From Morella rubra (Eukaryota > Streptophyta > Magnoliopsida > Fagales > Myricaceae), in contig CM025849.1 in the NCBI GenBank assembly GCA_003952965.2, positions 23,119,738 through 23,183,737 of the forward strand: a stretch of DNA of 64,000 nt. The letters are read 5' to 3'. Shown one piece after another: positions 23,307 through 34,218 of the stretch. The notes beneath the pieces are model-generated. The model was not told the origin of the DNA. It ran no database searches and saw nothing but the letters and a program-made list of their open reading frames with translations. Within the stretch, counting starts at the first letter, position 1; each line of letters opens with the position of its first letter. The position numbers were made by a program, and so were the translations under genes.

Positions 23307-26300
23307 ATGGAGGGAAGGATGAAGAAGTATCGGGGGCAGGTGAGTCCGGAGAGGGCTATAGTGTGGAGAGAGAAGTCGCCCAAGTACCAGCAGAATCGGA
23401 GGGTCTCTGTGGTTTACTATCTCTGCCGCAACCGCCAGCTGGAGCACCCTCATTTCATGGAGGTCCCGCTCTCGTCCCTGGACGGGCTCTACTTGAGAGG
23501 TATTTCTGACACAAAGAAGCGCCAGCGTTTCGATTCCCTCATCGAACTTAAGTTGTTTTCTTATCAGATTTTTCGGGTGTTTTCTTTTCTAGACGTGATT
23601 GATAGGCTCGATGTTCTGAGAGGTAGAGGGATGGCCTCAATGTACTCTTGGTCTTGCAAGAGGTAAGACAAAATGCTGCTACTTTCCTCTCTTTGGATGC
23701 TAACAACCTGACCCAAAACAATTATATTTGCGTAGGCTTGAAACAAAATCGACTCTTTCCATTTCCTTTAATTTTCTTGGACATCAAAAAGAAGAGGAAT
23801 GTTTATTTACTGGTTGCATAATTGCATTTGTTGTTATTTGGTATGACTTCTTTCTCTTATGTTTTGGTCCTATATTATATGAAAATGCAGAAGCTACAAG
23901 AATGGATACGTCTGGCATGATCTTTGTGAAGATGATCTAATTCTTCCAGCTCATGCAAACGAGTACGTTCTCAAAGGTTCCGAGCTCTTCGAAGAGTGTA
24001 ACTCAGGTGAAAGGGGACAATTGCTTTATTTAAGGAAAATGTGGGAATTTTGGTATATTTACTCCTGGCCAGAGAAATAATCTAATCGCGAGAAACTTTT
24101 TGATTTCGTTGATTCTATTGATCACGTGTCAGAAAGTAACAGAAAAATGTAAATTTGAACTTCTATGGATTGACTAAGCTATACTATTGATTTGATTAGT
24201 TATCAAGCTCGTGAGAATATACAAATAAGAAACCTGAAATCTGGAGTATTGCTGTTACAGATCGATTCAGTCCCGCCGGAAATATAAAAATGCAGAGTTT
24301 GAAACTGGTACCAGAGCCTTCAACTTCTAGAAGCCAAGACGACTCGTCCTCTTCTTCCAGCATGAATGGGAAGGACGCAAAACATCCCCGGGAAGATGAG
24401 CTGTCTCCTCCAGTTCAACGACCTGGTTCCTCCAGTGTTTCTCCGGAGTGTAGAGTTGGAAATAATTCTTTGTGGGGTGGCTCCCTAAGCTTGACAGAGT
24501 ACAAGGTTCACAAGAGTGATGGTTTGGCTGATGCTTCCACGCAGACTGAGGAAAACGTAAGCATACCTGAATGTAGCATAACTAAGTACCGAGAAACTTG
24601 TACGAGAGGTGTTTCGACTGAAGATGGTTCATTAGAACCTGAATGTAGTGAGATTTATCGAAGTCAGCTTTCACGTGAGAAAGAGAATTCTGAAATTTGT
24701 AGGGATTCGGTTTCACCTCCTCCATCAACCTCTAGTGCGTCTTCATCGGGTGGTGGGAAGACAGAAACTTTGGAATCCTTGATTAGAGCTGATGCCAATA
24801 AAATCAACAGTTTTAGGATTCTTGAAGAGGAAGAAATTCGGATGCCAACCAATGGACGGCTGAAGGCCACAAATGCATTGATGCAATTAATCTCATGTGG
24901 GTCAATATCGGTGAAAGACCATAGTTTTGGCCTCATTCCCACCTACAAGCCCAGGTTTTCCCATGCAAAATTTCCCTCCCCATTGTTTTCTACTACTTTA
25001 ATGTTGGGGGAGCTTGATTGCTTGACAGAGAATCCAAGGCTGTCGGGGCTGAGGTTGGAGGACAAAGAATATTTCAGTGGAAGCTTGATTGAAACTAAAA
25101 TGTTAAAGGAAGAAGAAGATGGAGTTAATGCTCTCAAACGTTCTTCTTCGTGCAATGCTGCCAGGTTAGTCTGCTTCCAATTCTTTTCTTGCAATATTAT
25201 ATCTTTTGAGCACAACTCTGATGCTTGAGTAGTAGAAACTTACCATGTTGCATTTTGCTATGGGTCATAGTAAAAAACCAAATAGTGATTTCCCAATTTG
25301 TTTGATAAGTTTCAGTGGAAACTTCTGACGTTGGGTCACAGTGGGTGCTGCTAGGGGTTATCTTTTAATAAGACTTTACTAATGACGCGTGTTAAAAAAA
25401 GGTTATGTGATTCAATATTAATCATTGAATCTTATGATAAGACAAATATTAATAAATTTAGAATCATGGACGAAGCTAGGGGATTAGAGCCCCGGCCCCA
25501 ACCCCAAAACTTAGTAGAATTTTTTTTTTCTTTTTTCAATCGAACTTGGTATTTTTTTTTTCTAATATTTTTTTTTTTGTGGTGTATATAAAGAATGGCA
25601 GATGAAGAAGACTGAGCGTTTGGGAAATATTCTCTCTTCGTATTAGAATAAAGAACCGTTAGGTTTATATATATACATTTCCTGAAAGAATAAGAAATGA
25701 AAACGAAAAATATATAACCAACTAACCACCTACTGACGTCAGCATAACAAAATAATAACCTAACAAACTAGCTAAGATCCTTCTAGATCCTTCTAGGCGT
25801 GAGGTGAAGCACCACTGCTGCCCAATGCTGGTATGCGCTCCTCTTCATTTTATGGGGTTGGTCTGAGGTTCAAATACTCAGGATCAAAGTCAGGTCTTAA
25901 CCCAATAATGAAATGAAGTGTTTGGATTTTGAGTAGCTCTAACCAGTGAAGGTCCCTGTGTTCACATTTAATTGGATTTGAATATGCAGCATATTGTTTT
26001 GTAACCTCTAAAACTTTCTGCATTCATGGATGGGTTTGGCCGACTGTAACAAGATGGAGGACACCCACATTGAACATACTTATTTGCTCAGATTAGTTAG
26101 ACTTGTAGACCATCTTTCCTGGAATAAGGGTCTGGGACTATTAATGTTCCCTGTTGCCCATAAATACTTTGGGGCTTAGGTCATCTTGAACCTTGTTCAG
26201 ACTCATTAACCTCTTAGAGAAGCCAAAATCAAGCTTATGCTCCAATCCTGATTGCTTTCAGAGCCCAATTTGATTGAGACAATGGCCACATGACTTGGCC

Positions 26301-27501
26301 TTGTGCTGACCTGAGTTAGGTGTTCTAATGAAGAAACCTGCAGTAAGAGAATAGTTAATGTTAGTGAAAAATGTCGAATTAATGCCTGGCATGTGTTTCA
26401 GCAGTTGGAATAGAGTTCAATGTTTTGGTTTGTGAGGCATTCTAGATTAGGTTGATTGACATCATTTGTTAAGTTTGTGAAGGAGCTCGGTAGACATTGT
26501 AAGAACCAAGCTAAAAAACTTTAGTCCGATTTGATGTTTTTGTTGATCTTGGTCATGTCCAAGTGAGCTGAGCATCAAGCATCAGCTGCTCAGTAAAGTT
26601 TGGTGTCGCAGAGAGAGAGAGAGAGAGAGAGTAAAATAAGACATCCAGTACATGCAAGACGTAGGCATGGCAAATGCATTTGAAGAATAGATATTAGGAA
26701 ATCTATTGCTGAAGCCACGTAATTGCACCTCATATGGCGAGTGTTGATCAAGAAACTCGTTGATTGTATGTTAGTAACAATCCGAGAATGTGCTTGCCTT
26801 TTCTTTTTACTTTAAGATCATGTTTTATTTGCTTTGCCTGTGGTTGTTTTGTTGAATTAAATGTTGAGTTATTGGAGTAGATCTAGTAAATCAATCCATC
26901 GTGGGTGGTTAGTTGAGATTGATTTACATCCTTCAGAAGCATGGTGGCCGTAACCATACATCCCAATCTTCCATGTCCAGTCAATTCCTTTGCAATTTTT
27001 CAGTCTGCGCTTGAGAATGAAACTGAACGTTCTTTCCAGGACATGCAAGCAATCAGATTCTGTTGAAGAAAAACAGGAGTCAAACTCTGGAGGTTCAAAA
27101 TGTATACCACGGTCAATTAAGGCTTCATTGAGCAAGCATCCACGAAGTGAATCTATGAGATCTCCTGTGTCTGATAAACCGAGAAACTCTTCAGATGGAG
27201 CTGACAGCTCACAAATCATGACCTCCAGTGCATCTAATGGTGGCAGTAACAGAATCACAGAGCCCTCCTCTGGAAGAAAGCAATCAAATAAGCTAGATTC
27301 CTTCGGAGAAGAGAAGGTGATCAAAATCGATGAAAGTTAAGTGTCAGCTCTGTCCAATTTTCCTTTAAGATTATCATAACGAACCTACTTTCTTGTTTAT
27401 ATTGGTTGACATTTCATTTGTTTTTCTTCTGCAGGCTTGCTTCAGGAGCTCGGGTTATAATCCAATCCAAAGCACGTGAGACTGCTGTTTGCAGCTCTTA
27501 A
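23307..27501 (+). CDS. SOK: SOSEKI protein (DUF966, DIX-like domain), six exons
   Basis: Exons: 23307-23499, 23593-23662, 23891-24006, 24261-25164, 27040-27336 and 27435-27501. Joined they give 548 residues in one frame. SOSEKI proteins are plant polarity factors that polymerise through an N-terminal DIX-like domain and sit at cell corners or edges. That domain (about residues 32-125) is clear: '[20 protein letters not shown]', '[20 protein letters not shown]', '[20 protein letters not shown]', '[10 protein letters not shown]'. A Ser-rich linker follows, then '[19 protein letters not shown]' (about 299-317) and '[12 protein letters not shown]' (about 336-347), typical of the family. The start at 23307 was chosen because it opens the usual 'MKKYR.QVSPERA' leader; an in-frame ATG at 23241 is less likely. 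Odd point: the last donor reads AG|TTAAGT, not GT. If it is unused, the protein stops at 27340 (527 residues) without the tail '[13 protein letters not shown]'. Introns 1-3 and the intron 4 acceptor are canonical. Confidence 0.93.
25165..27039 (+). other. Intron 4 of the SOSEKI gene (1.9 kb)
   Basis: Bounded by AG|GTTAGT and TTTCCAG|G, and by far the longest intron of the gene. It holds poly-T runs (25519-25580), a (GA)n tract (about 26611-26631) and a patch GGGGATTAGAGCCCCGGCCC near 25480 that looks like a repeat fragment. No gene is seen in it on either strand. Confidence 0.75.
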
Positions 27502-27667
27502 GAAATGGTGCCTTCTTCCTTCAATATGGGAAACCGCTCGTTTTCAATTTCTGTTTTATCCAATTGTTCATTCCTGGAAAGAGATCCCCGAAACTTCGTC
27601 TGAATTTCGAAGGATGGAAGACTTTGTAGGCGGATATACACGAGGATCCTGTAAATCTTGGAAGTTG

Positions 27668-27699
<32 letters not shown>

Positions 27700-29392
27700 A
27701 CACTTCCGAAAAGGGCGGTTTCTTTTGGAGTTGGTTCTTGGGCCGGCTTACCGAAATGGGATTTCTGCTTTTCTTTGTAACTATTGTTGCAATATCTTCC
27801 TTTCGCAATCCGGCTTTGTATTTTTTTTTTTTGTGTACACTTCCTTGCTACAGCTTTGCCTTAACCTTAATTCGACCGTTGACCGTGAGGGTGCTGACAT
27901 TTGATCATAACCTTATTTCAACCGTTGACCATGAGGGTGCTGACATTTGATCTTAATTTACACGTGGACAAAAGGACGGGGATTATTACGGCAGCATCGG
28001 CGGTTTGCGGACTATCAGCCGCTACCCAAGACTTAAATCAGCGCACGTTAAGTGTTCAACCCTGTTTGCAAATCAGAATTTTATAGAAATTTTAGGAATA
28101 TTGTAAAAATTGAGTCATTTGATGCTTCCACACGTTTAGCTTCCTAATTATTTGGAGTATCAAATGCAATCTGAACAGCTTAAGGTATTTGAGGACAAAT
28201 TTTAATATCACGGCCCCTAATTCCACCCAGATGCGATTTAAAACTTGAAATACCCCCAGGATTAGGAAAATCAGCATGGCAAGACTTGCACAAAAAACCT
28301 CATTTTTCACGTCTTCCAAAAAAGTCTTCTCTTTGTAACCATGTTCAATCTTCAGGCTACGTGAAATGAATCACATAAAGATTCATGAATTCAATGAGAT
28401 CCATTGATTCGAACCAAAACAGCACAAATCAACATTGAACAAGATAGAGAAAATTTCGTCTTTTGAAAGACTTGGTATATTGTATGTGTCTTCCTGGGTT
28501 TGTATGGCAACAAAAAATGAGTACAGTACTACACAACCATATAAAAAAAAACCGCCAACCCTTTTAGTAACTTAGAGATGGTAAATAGCTTTTGCTGCAT
28601 ATGAAGAAAAACATAAGGCTTTTTTACGATTGGTAAATTCAGGTTTGTAACAGTTTGGGAGACCGCGATCAAACTCGTCCAAGGTGGAAGAAGGCTGGAG
28701 AAGCTATTTTAGGAATTTGCCTGTTGATTCTTGCTGAGAAGAAGACACAGGGAGCTAGTAGATACCGATAGCTGGCTTTGCTAAATATTGAAATCCTGGT
28801 CATACAACTTGTATATACTAGACTCTCTTTCTTTTATTTGGATATCCACGTAATTGAAGTGAGCTAAAGGCTCATTGGAGGCCTAATTTAGAGCAGCATG
28901 TCTTGTTGCCTTCCAACTTTAAACTAAAATGCACCCAGTTGACGTATTGCACAAGATTTGACTGCCAATGGTGAAAACCTTCATATCCTCCAAAACTTGC
29001 AGATCCCAGTGCTCGAGAGACAGATTTTCACGTTCAGAAAGAGTTTGGGTGTCAGTTTCAAGAAAACGAGTGACCACCCAAAATCTCTTGAACAGGAACT
29101 TAATCTATTGACTTGCAGGGCCAATCCTCTGCATATTTCCATTTAGGGAAGGGTGTGGTTAAATTTGGGTTCTGATGGTAGTGCCTCCTTCCATGATCTC
29201 TTAGCAAAATATGAAGATATTAAAGAATAAAAGAAAGAATTGACATTCATGACCGGAAATTGCCAAGACAAGCAGATGCAATCAGCAGCCTATTGCTGAC
29301 TTGAGATTCTCTACAAGGAATCCCTGACAAGAGCTGGCTCCCCCTAAAAAAGAATGGTTGATTATCTGAAAGCCTCTTGATCAACCAGTGTG
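27502..29392. other. Spacer between the convergent SOSEKI and E3 ligase genes
   Basis: This must contain the 3' ends of both transcripts. It holds a poly-A run (27668-27698) and an imperfect tandem repeat of about 48 bp at about 27860-27955 (GACCGTTGACC..GAGGGTGCTGACATTTGAT twice). The rest is unremarkable AT-rich sequence. The Lys-run frame at 27476-27904 is a poly-A artefact. Confidence 0.6.
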
Positions 29393-32300
29393 TCAGCTCA
29401 TCGTCTCAGCCACCCCAGATGCACATGATGCAGTTGGGTCTCTTCTTATCTGTCTAGTATTGTAAGACTTGCAACTTAGGCATTTATGAGCCACAACGTG
29501 GAACTGGACGTGAGAGTTTTCTCCACAATCATTGCAGAGAATCCAGACCTGACATAAAACCTCAATCAGAGATATATACAACCAAGCTCAATAAACAGGT
29601 GCTCACACAATGCTTAGTTACTCACCATCTTATTCCAGTATATCTCAGGCATTGGGGTTGATGCAATCTGCGTATGACGAGAGTAATAATAGAATGTCAT
29701 GACACTGAACAAAATATCATCAGCATAAGCTCCATTTTGCTTGGATAACAAGAATATGGAGATGTCTACTAACCACTTCATCAAGCTTTTCCCATGCACT
29801 GGACATATCCCCGATGGACTTTGAGCAGATGGGGCATGAGTACCTGCAAGATAAAGGAATTGATTCTCCCTAGGTGAATTCTTGCAAAGAGCAGTTGGAA
29901 TGCAATCACTCGCATCCAGCACAGATAAATTGTACATCAGCAAAGTCTGAAATTGTACAAAGATTGTGCCAACTTCAAGAATTAGTCATTATTTTCTTAT
30001 TCTAATGCGGTTTCACATCTTACATGCGTGTAATGCATACAATGTCAAGTATATGAGAAGCAAGAGCTCACCGGAAATGCTGCGTCATGTCTTGCATACA
30101 TTCATCATGTATAGTGTGTCCACAGCGTAAGACAGTAATCCCTTTCATTGAATCAAATAAAAACTGCAAACCAAAATAGAGGCACTCATCCCACTAATAT
30201 AAAATGTCGTGTGTTCTTGTTCATTTTTATCCAACACAAATGCTTCTTGTATTACCTCAAAACAAACAGGGCAATTGTGATGCATTGCTCTTTCAACACA
30301 ATGATGTCCACTCTCCATTGACTTAGAGTAGCAACATTCTGAGGCAAAAAAAATGCAAGATTAGAAGATGAAAGCAGTAAAAGAATATCAGCTAATGGCC
30401 TAGAATTACCCAATCCACCACTTACCACATTTCTTGCAGTGGAAGAAATTTTCCTTGCCACCAATTCTGAAGAAAGGAATTAACGGGAAAATAATTGTTG
30501 GATAAATGGAAAAAGAATAGAAAATCTTCTGGTTACGAAGGAATTTAGGGAATGGTATGGAGATAATGATGCGGAGCTTCACCTGCAGATTCCACAATCA
30601 TCACAATGGAATTGGTTCTTTGAAGTCTGAAAGAGGAACAAATTGGTTGTATAAGCAAACATTAAACTTCGCAAACTAGCACATGAAAAGAAAGTCCAGA
30701 AAAAGGAGCATTTGACACCCTCTTCATCTTTTATCAATGGATCAAGCTCAGAACTTTGAAACTCACATCATCATCAAAGAACTTGCATTTTGCACAGAAA
30801 TATGTCCCCATACAAACACCACAATTTGTGCAATACTGTCGAACCTGATGAGGGTACAAAACAACAAGATCAATAACCACAGAAAAAATAAAACAGAAAT
30901 TCCAAATTGACTTTAGATTTTGAATTGAGAACGTACATCTTGTTCTGTGCCACATAGGGAGCAGATGACCTGAAACTCAAACAAAGCATGGACAATTTAG
31001 AGAATTGAAAGAAGCAACATAATGGGCCATATCCAAGAGAACCTACATAAGATGAACGTCAATTTCACTACCATAAAAATCAAAGGCTATTTATCTCTTT
31101 TCTTTGTTCCAAATATCTCTTTACATATCTCAGGCTCACAGGAAACAAATGAACCAACAAAAGCTCTGTGAGAAATTTACATTTTTGGTTTTTTCATGTA
31201 CTACACAGCTATCAAGACACAAAATAGAAGAGGAGAACAACCACAGAGAGGCTATTCAAAGGGAAACCCATGCTGACGAAGTCCTCTTCCTCTAGTTTTC
31301 TGTTTCTGGGAAATGATAATAGCCAAAAGGAGAGTGATGCCTTACTGCTGTGCAATATGATTGTAAAGTTCTTTGGATAAATCAGTGCAATATGGGTGAA
31401 ATGACTACATTCTTCCTCAGTTTCTAGAATCCAAGAACAGCTCTAAGTCTGGAGACAATGCAGCACAGGAATATTTAGGGATGGATTTTGGTAAAGATTT
31501 TTAGGAATTCACTTCTAAATCACTTGTCCTTCAAAAACCTCAAGCATATATTCACACCCCTCGTTGATAACTTTTTCTAGTCCTAATAACTGGGAGTCCC
31601 ACATTCTATCATTTGTAATCTCTCTTTCTAAAAGTGAAACGAAGTTATTTGACGGAATGTAATTGACAATAACTCTTTATTAGCAAAAAGGAAGAGTAAC
31701 TTGCTTTCGTTGGCATTAAAGGAACTCCAATGAATTACTAACCCAACAAAAAAATTGTCGTTCGCGCCACGGTTCACTCACTGAGCTAACCATAGGGCAA
31801 CACTTACTATGAGAAGAAAACCAAAAATATCCCAACCTATTATCAGTAATTACTTGCACACAAACATTTTCTAATTGCCCAAATCTCATGTTCGGTCATG
31901 CGGTCCTTTCACCGAGAAAATTACATGTATGCTAATGGCAGCCTAGATAAAATATAGATATAAGATTCTTGGATACGATTCTAGTACCCCAAAGTGAAAA
32001 CAAAAACAAAGACAACTAGACAAGCAACAACAAATGAACAAGAGCTATATGGTTTTTGTCCGCATTACAACAGGCGACACGGCGATCAAGTATCATTCAG
32101 CACAAAGTATATATATATATAAAAGTAAAGGCACCTTGAACTTTAAAAACAGAAAAACAAGTTAATGAATAATTGCAAACCTGTTCAACTTTGTGGCGTG
32201 GAAGATCATGTTGATCAATAGGATCAATTTGTATGGAGTTCTAACATGGAAGATAGAGCAAGAATTAACACCAGCACAGAAATTATCTTTAGACATAAAA

Positions 32301-32689
32301 AAAAAATAAAAAGAACGAAAACTGGGAGGGAATTATAGATATATACCTTTGCTTCATTATGGCAATGTCTGCAATCGAAAATCTCATTGCAACAAGGTGC
32401 TCTGATCTTGCATCTCCTCCTGTAATGGGAGCACCTGACCAAACACAGAAACCAAGGATTTGAATCACAAATTTGACAGAAACCAGGAAGACCCAAAGAC
32501 AAAGATATGCCTTCAAAGAACAAGAAAAAGGTGAAAAGGGGAAGAGGGGGGGGGGGGGAAGGAAAAGAAAAATGATGAGAGATACCCGTAATTCCCAGAT
32601 CCCGGTTCCATCAGAGACACCTCTTCGTCACTAAACTCAGAAATTCCTGAACTTTGAGAAGACAATGAAGTCTCGCTTTCGCTCTCCAT
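29393..32689 (-). CDS. RZFP34: CHY and RING zinc-finger E3 ubiquitin ligase (RZFP34/CHYR1 type), 12 exons
   Basis: Exons from the start: 32689-32586, 32434-32347, 32240-32181, 30969-30937, 30844-30767, 30626-30583, 30466-30426, 30338-30256, 30163-30072, 29843-29774, 29667-29626, 29548-29393. All junctions are GT-AG and the sum is 891 nt, 296 residues, the usual family size. Order: acidic Ser-rich N-terminus; CHY zinc finger ('[20 protein letters not shown]', 'CRHCHNEAK', '[18 protein letters not shown]'); CTCHY zinc finger ('[12 protein letters not shown]', '[10 protein letters not shown]', '[15 protein letters not shown]', '[15 protein letters not shown]'); C3H2C3-type RING ('CPVCFEFLFD', '[12 protein letters not shown]', 'YSCPICSK'); C-terminal zinc ribbon ('[15 protein letters not shown]', '[14 protein letters not shown]'). 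The family transfers ubiquitin to target proteins; named members act in ABA, stomatal and stress responses. All zinc ligands look present, so it should be functional. MIEL1-like paralogues are the main alternative name. Confidence 0.95.
30970..32180 (-). other. Intron 3 of the E3 ligase gene (1.2 kb)
   Basis: The longest intron of the gene, bounded by GT at 32180-32179 and AG at 30971-30970 on the minus strand. It is AT-rich with a short (TA)n near 32108-32121. No gene or clear transposon is seen within it. Confidence 0.7.
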
Positions 32690-33183
32690 TCTCTCTGAAG
32701 TTTCGAATCTGTTCTTTCTGAAATCTCTCTGAACCCGCAAACGTTCCAAACAGAGAAACAACGAATCAGTCAAAGAAAAGAAAGAACAAGGTAACTTCCA
32801 AAAGAACTAAACATGCAGAAGGTAAACACCTACCTTCACAAGGTATCGGTTTTCCGATACGAGAAAATCACAGAGAACACAAATGCCACACCAAGAGGAC
32901 AATTCTATGTTCCTGCTTTAAATACATGTCCCGTCAGATAGCTGGGTTTTTTACATTCCTTGAAAACATCAAAATACGAGTTCCGTGTCTGTAAATATCT
33001 TTTGATTAGTTGTCCATACCCCCGAGACTCCCAACTCCCAGATGCTATTTACGCGGCTCGGGATTCAAATCTTTCGTTAATGGTCAGCTCTGACGTGGCG
33101 ACACGCCACCGCTGATCTTAACGCTAATTATCTTCAATTGTTTCTTTTACTAGAACCACTTTTTATTCTTATTTTTTATTTCT
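32690..33183 (-). promoter_or_regulatory. 5' leader and promoter region of the E3 ligase gene
   Basis: The sequence just upstream of the start codon is pyrimidine-rich on the minus strand. ACGTGGCG (33092-33099, read on the plus strand as GACGTGGCGACACG) resembles an ABRE/G-box core, which would suit the ABA-linked role of the family. This regulatory reading is inference. No TATA box can be fixed. Confidence 0.35.
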
Positions 33184-33650
33184 TAAATTCTCTGATATGG
33201 ACATTACCTGGATAACCCTACAAAAAAGTTTAAATTGATTCACTTAAAGAGATGAATAACTAATTTAAGAATTTCAATATATGCTGTATTTGTTTCCAAG
33301 TAATATAAGAAAGTGAAAGAAATCTAACATCGCGAGTCTATCAGAATAGACTCATTTAATGGGCCGGTGCGGCTCTCAAGCCATAAGTCGATTTGACTTT
33401 GTAGGTAGAGCAAAGAGATGGAGGCCTAAATTCTCTGATATGAGCGTTACAGTGTCCTTATCTACAAAAGAGGTTAAATTGATTCACTTAAAAAGATGAA
33501 TAACTAATTCAAGACTTTCAATATAAGTTGTATTTGTTTCCATGTAATATAAGAAAGTGAAAGAAATCTAACTTAACAAGTTTATCAGAATAGACTCACT
33601 CAATGGGCCGGTGCAACCCCAAGCCATAGGTTAATATGATTTTGTGAGGA
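33184..33650. repeat. Tandem duplication, about 240 bp per unit
   Basis: Two units, 33184-33427 and 33428-33650, share long blocks: AAATTGATTCACTTAAA, AGATGAATAACTAATT, GTAATATAAGAAAGTGAAAG, ATCAGAATAGACTCA and AATGGGCCGGTGC. They differ by scattered substitutions, so the duplication is not recent. The unit is probably a piece of a mobile element of unknown class. Confidence 0.8.
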
Positions 33651-34024
33651 GACTGATCCTAGAGAATTATTTCTTGAATTTGCTTGGCAGTACTTTTAAA
33701 ATGGTCAAAAATATATCAATTTGGTGTTTGGTGATGCTATTTTCTGAGATTTTTATTCTAAATAAACTACTGTTGGAAGAAAATGGGTTGAAATAACTTA
33801 ATCTTCTAAAGAGTCGTATGTCATTTTAAGCCACACATGCTTAATATTTTATGGACCCTAATTAAAATCTTCCATTGATCTAAATTTTTATTACCCTTCC
33901 AAAGTAGGAAGTTATGAAAATATTTTGCTTTCATGCGGAACAAACACACCCTAAACTTATAGCATCAAGCTAAACATATTACAATTTCTGTGTTTTTTAG
34001 TTCAAAAAACTTTTGAAGGACTTA

Positions 34025-34218
34025 GGGGGCGTTTATTTTACCGCAATTTTAAAAATATTATCAAAATTTTGAGAATTTTTTGAATGTTGAAATTTATTGA
34101 AATTTATAAAAAATATAAATTATATGTGTAAAAATATAAAATTTATTAAAATTTATAAAATATATTTAATATAATAAAAATTTTAAATCTTAAAAAATTA
34201 GACAAATAAATACTCCTT
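34025..34218. mobile_element. MITE of the GGGGCGTTTGTTT family, copy 3
   Basis: Left end GGGGGCGTTTATTTTACCGC; right end, inverted, AAGGAGTATTTATTTGTC. The interior shares GAATGTTGAAATTTATTG and TTATATGTGTAAAAAT-like words with copy 1. There is no coding capacity. Confidence 0.6.

Noticed and set aside
26869..27324. 151-codon minus-strand frame
   Set aside because: It is antisense to SOSEKI exon 5, which has splice sites and family motifs on the plus strand.
27476..27904. 142-codon frame with a long Lys run
   Set aside because: The Lys run is a poly-A tract downstream of the SOSEKI stop codon; the rest has no protein pattern.
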